Source of the DNA: JBAROU01 sp049642385
Lineage (GTDB): Bacteria > Chloroflexota > Dehalococcoidia > DSTF01 > RBG-16-68-14
Assembly (NCBI GenBank): GCA_049642385.1
Contig: JBAROU010000055.1
Span: 1-7,742, forward strand
DNA length: 7,742 nt
Direction of reading: 5' to 3'
Made by a program: the position numbers and the translations under genes. Every line of letters begins with the position of its first letter. Position 1 is the first letter of the stretch. Of the stretch, positions 5,942-7,742 are shown piece after piece. The notes under the pieces are model-generated. The model was given only the letters and a program-made list of their open reading frames with translations, searched no databases and was not told where the DNA came from.

Positions 5942-5979
5942 GCTCAGTCTCTTCGGTGCCTAGCCACCTGTGCCTGCCC

Positions 5980-7742
5980 CTACTCCGTAAGCCGCCGGTA
6001 CAGCGTCGGTAGTCTGCTCGGCAGCGCCTCGATGTCACCGAGGACTTCGTAGCCCATGTCCTCGCACATCTGGCCCAGGTAGTCGTGGCCCTCTTTGTCC
6101 ACCGTCAGCGCGAAGGGCGTCATCCCCTTGTGGCGCGCTTCCATCAGCGCCTGCTTCGTGTCGTGGATCGCGTACTCCTTCTCCGTGCGGTCGCGGCCGT
6201 AACCGTGGTCCTGCGGCCGCCCGTCCGACACCAAGAAAAGGATCTTCACCTTCGCGTCGTGCGCTTCCAGCTTCGCCGTCGCGTGCCGGATCGCCGGGCC
6301 CATCCGCGTCGAGCGGATCGGCGCCACCTTGTCGATGCGACGCGTCACGCGGTCTGAGAACGGCTCGTCCAGGTCCTTGATCACGTAGAACTCCACGTTG
6401 TCGCGACCGTAGCCGGAGAAGCCGTAGATCCCGTACGTATCGCCGATCGTCTCCAGCGCCTTGATCAGCAGCACGGTGCTCTCCTTCTCCAGCTCGATGA
6501 TGCGCTTGGGCGGCGTAATCGCCTGCTGCGCCCGGCGCTGCGCCAGCCACTGGAAGTAGCGGCGCGGGTCGTAGTCAAACTCCGGCTCGTCGTGGTAATG
6601 CTGTCGGCGCTTCTCGATCTCCTCGTCCGTCGACGCACTCATGTCGAGCAGGAACGCCACGGCGACGTCGCGCTCGACCTTGTTGCGACGCCAGTAGATC
6701 TTGTCCGTGTGCGAGTTGCCCGCGCGCTTCTCAACGATGTAGTCGACCACAAGATCTAAGTCGAACTCCTCGCCGTCGTGGAGGCGCTTGATCTTGCGGA
6801 ACATTTCTGGCTTGAGCAGCTCGAACTGCTTGCGCGTCTCCGACACCAGCGGCGCGTGCTCGCGCAGCGCCTCCTCGAAGAAGTCCGCCGTCCCCTCGTC
6901 CAGGACGCGTTCGCGTACGCAGCACCAGCGCGGCTTGTAGTCGGCCGCGCGGAAGTCCCACTCATCGTAGTAGTAGGAGCGCACTTCCTGCGGCAGCTCG
7001 CCCTCATCCGGCCCGCCTCCCTCGCCGACTGGCGCGCCGTCCTTCATCTCGATCTTCTGGTCCGGGATCGGAGTGCCCGCCTCCTTCTCGAGGTTCGTCA
7101 GGAACAGCCCGATGGTCGATGCCAGATCGCCCTCAGCCTGCGCGTCGATGTTGATCTCGACGCTCTTCTCGAGCAACTCGCGCAGTTGGTCCGCCGTCAG
7201 CGGCGACAGGTCGCCCGGCCCTTCCTGTCCTTCCTGCAATCGCAGCCTCATTAGGAGCTGCACCAGCTCCGGCTTGAAGTCGCCGCGAAAGTCCACCGGG
7301 CGCGGGCTCTCGTACGGGGCCTCCTCGCCGCCGGGCAGCGATGGCTGATCGCTCTCCGCGCCCTCGGCCGGTCCGCCGAGCTTCAGCTCCAGCATCTCCT
7401 CCGTCAGCGCATCCCAATCATCGTCGCCGATCAGGTCGGGCGGCAAGTTCGGCACGCGCGCGATGAGCTCGTACAGCGCCAGCGTGCACTCCGCCGCGTC
7501 CTCGACGACGGCGTCCTCGACGCGGACGGCGTCCAGCAGCCGCAGCGCTTCGCCCAAGATCGCGTTCAATCCCTCCGGCCAGACGATCGTATGCGCGCCA
7601 TCGAGGCTCGAGCGCACCAGGTTCTCAAGCAGCGCCTCGCGCAGCGGCAGCGAGCGCGGGTCTGGGCGGCGTTCTAGCTCCGCCTCCTGACTCTTCGCCC
7701 ACGAGCGGCGGATGCCGCTGTACTCGCGCCGCACGAACGCGT
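5980..7742 (-). CDS. NorD/CbbO-like VWA (MIDAS) protein, 5' end outside window
   Basis: This frame is open to the right edge, so the N-terminus is missing; numbers here count from the in-window GTG at 7734. After a helical, acidic N-terminal region (1-250), YYYDEWDFRAADYKPRWC (254-271) is the segment that precedes the VWA domain in NorD and CbbO proteins. The VWA domain (about 356-575) has a complete MIDAS metal site: D364-x-S366-x-S368, T476 in IRSTRMGPAIRHA, and D504 in LVSDGRP. The C-terminus (LPSRLPTLYRRLTE) is family-like. Known relatives work with a MoxR-family AAA+ ATPase (NorQ/CbbQ) to activate a metalloenzyme such as nitric oxide reductase or Rubisco. The client here is unknown, and the ATPase would have to lie beyond the window. 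About 45 residues inserted just after the MIDAS serines are unusual (369-415). Confidence 0.85.
   Translation of the reverse strand, partial: AFVRREYSGIRRSWAKSQEAELERRPDPRSLPLREALLENLVRSSLDGAHTIVWPEGLNAILGEALRLLDAVRVEDAVVEDAAECTLALYELIARVPNLPPDLIGDDDWDALTEEMLELKLGGPAEGAESDQPSLPGGEEAPYESPRPVDFRGDFKPELVQLLMRLRLQEGQEGPGDLSPLTADQLRELLEKSVEINIDAQAEGDLASTIGLFLTNLEKEAGTPIPDQKIEMKDGAPVGEGGGPDEGELPQEVRSYYYDEWDFRAADYKPRWCCVRERVLDEGTADFFEEALREHAPLVSETRKQFELLKPEMFRKIKRLHDGEEFDLDLVVDYIVEKRAGNSHTDKIYWRRNKVERDVAVAFLLDMSASTDEEIEKRRQHYHDEPEFDYDPRRYFQWLAQRRAQQAITPPKRIIELEKESTVLLIKALETIGDTYGIYGFSGYGRDNVEFYVIKDLDEPFSDRVTRRIDKVAPIRSTRMGPAIRHATAKLEAHDAKVKILFLVSDGRPQDHGYGRDRTEKEYAIHDTKQALMEARHKGMTPFALTVDKEGHDYLGQMCEDMGYEVLGDIEALPSRLPTLYRRLTE

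Noticed and set aside
5938..5947. Palindrome CTGAGCTCAG at the stop of the 168-residue protein as a terminator
   Set aside because: Ten bases with no loop and no T-run; it cannot form a useful RNA hairpin.

Overview
The window is about 65-70% GC in most places (judged by counting sample lines, not computed) and looks like an environmental bacterium. A Chloroflexota relative (Dehalococcoidia-like) is my best guess. The hints are an F420-type luciferase-like oxidoreductase, a NorD/CbbO-like VWA protein with a long insertion, and a GTAGGGGCGG-type palindrome of a kind I associate with that phylum. Actinobacteria remain possible, and the assignment is inference only.

Layout: (1) 1-347, minus: N-terminal part of a sulfotransferase cut by the window edge. 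(2) 514-2138, plus: a luciferase-like oxidoreductase, then a SnoaL/NTF2-like small protein, each with its own Shine-Dalgarno and separated by 182 bp that hold a hairpin and a candidate promoter. (3) 2167-2195: a near-perfect palindrome between convergent genes, likely a terminator. (4) 2192-4624, minus: a tightly packed operon read thiI -> SDR dehydrogenase -> Nudix-fold protein, with 1-nt and 8-nt overlaps. (5) 4703-5941, plus: two genes I do not recognise, in a stretch of clearly lower GC. One encodes a secreted protein with three 44-residue eight-cysteine repeats; the other, 21 bp downstream, encodes a 168-residue cytosolic protein. (6) 5980-7742, minus: a VWA/MIDAS protein of the NorD/CbbO type, open at the right edge. 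The 38 bp between the last two convergent genes show no convincing terminator.

How the genes work together: the thiI operon links tRNA thiolation to two general enzymes with no obvious shared pathway. The VWA protein should act with a MoxR-family AAA+ ATPase, which would have to lie outside the window. The most likely undescribed element is the low-GC pair at 4703-5941. It has the look of an acquired or fast-evolving cassette between conserved housekeeping genes, and its function cannot be read from sequence alone. No CRISPR array, tRNA, rRNA, transposase or insertion sequence was seen. No gene-free stretch exceeds 300 bp.
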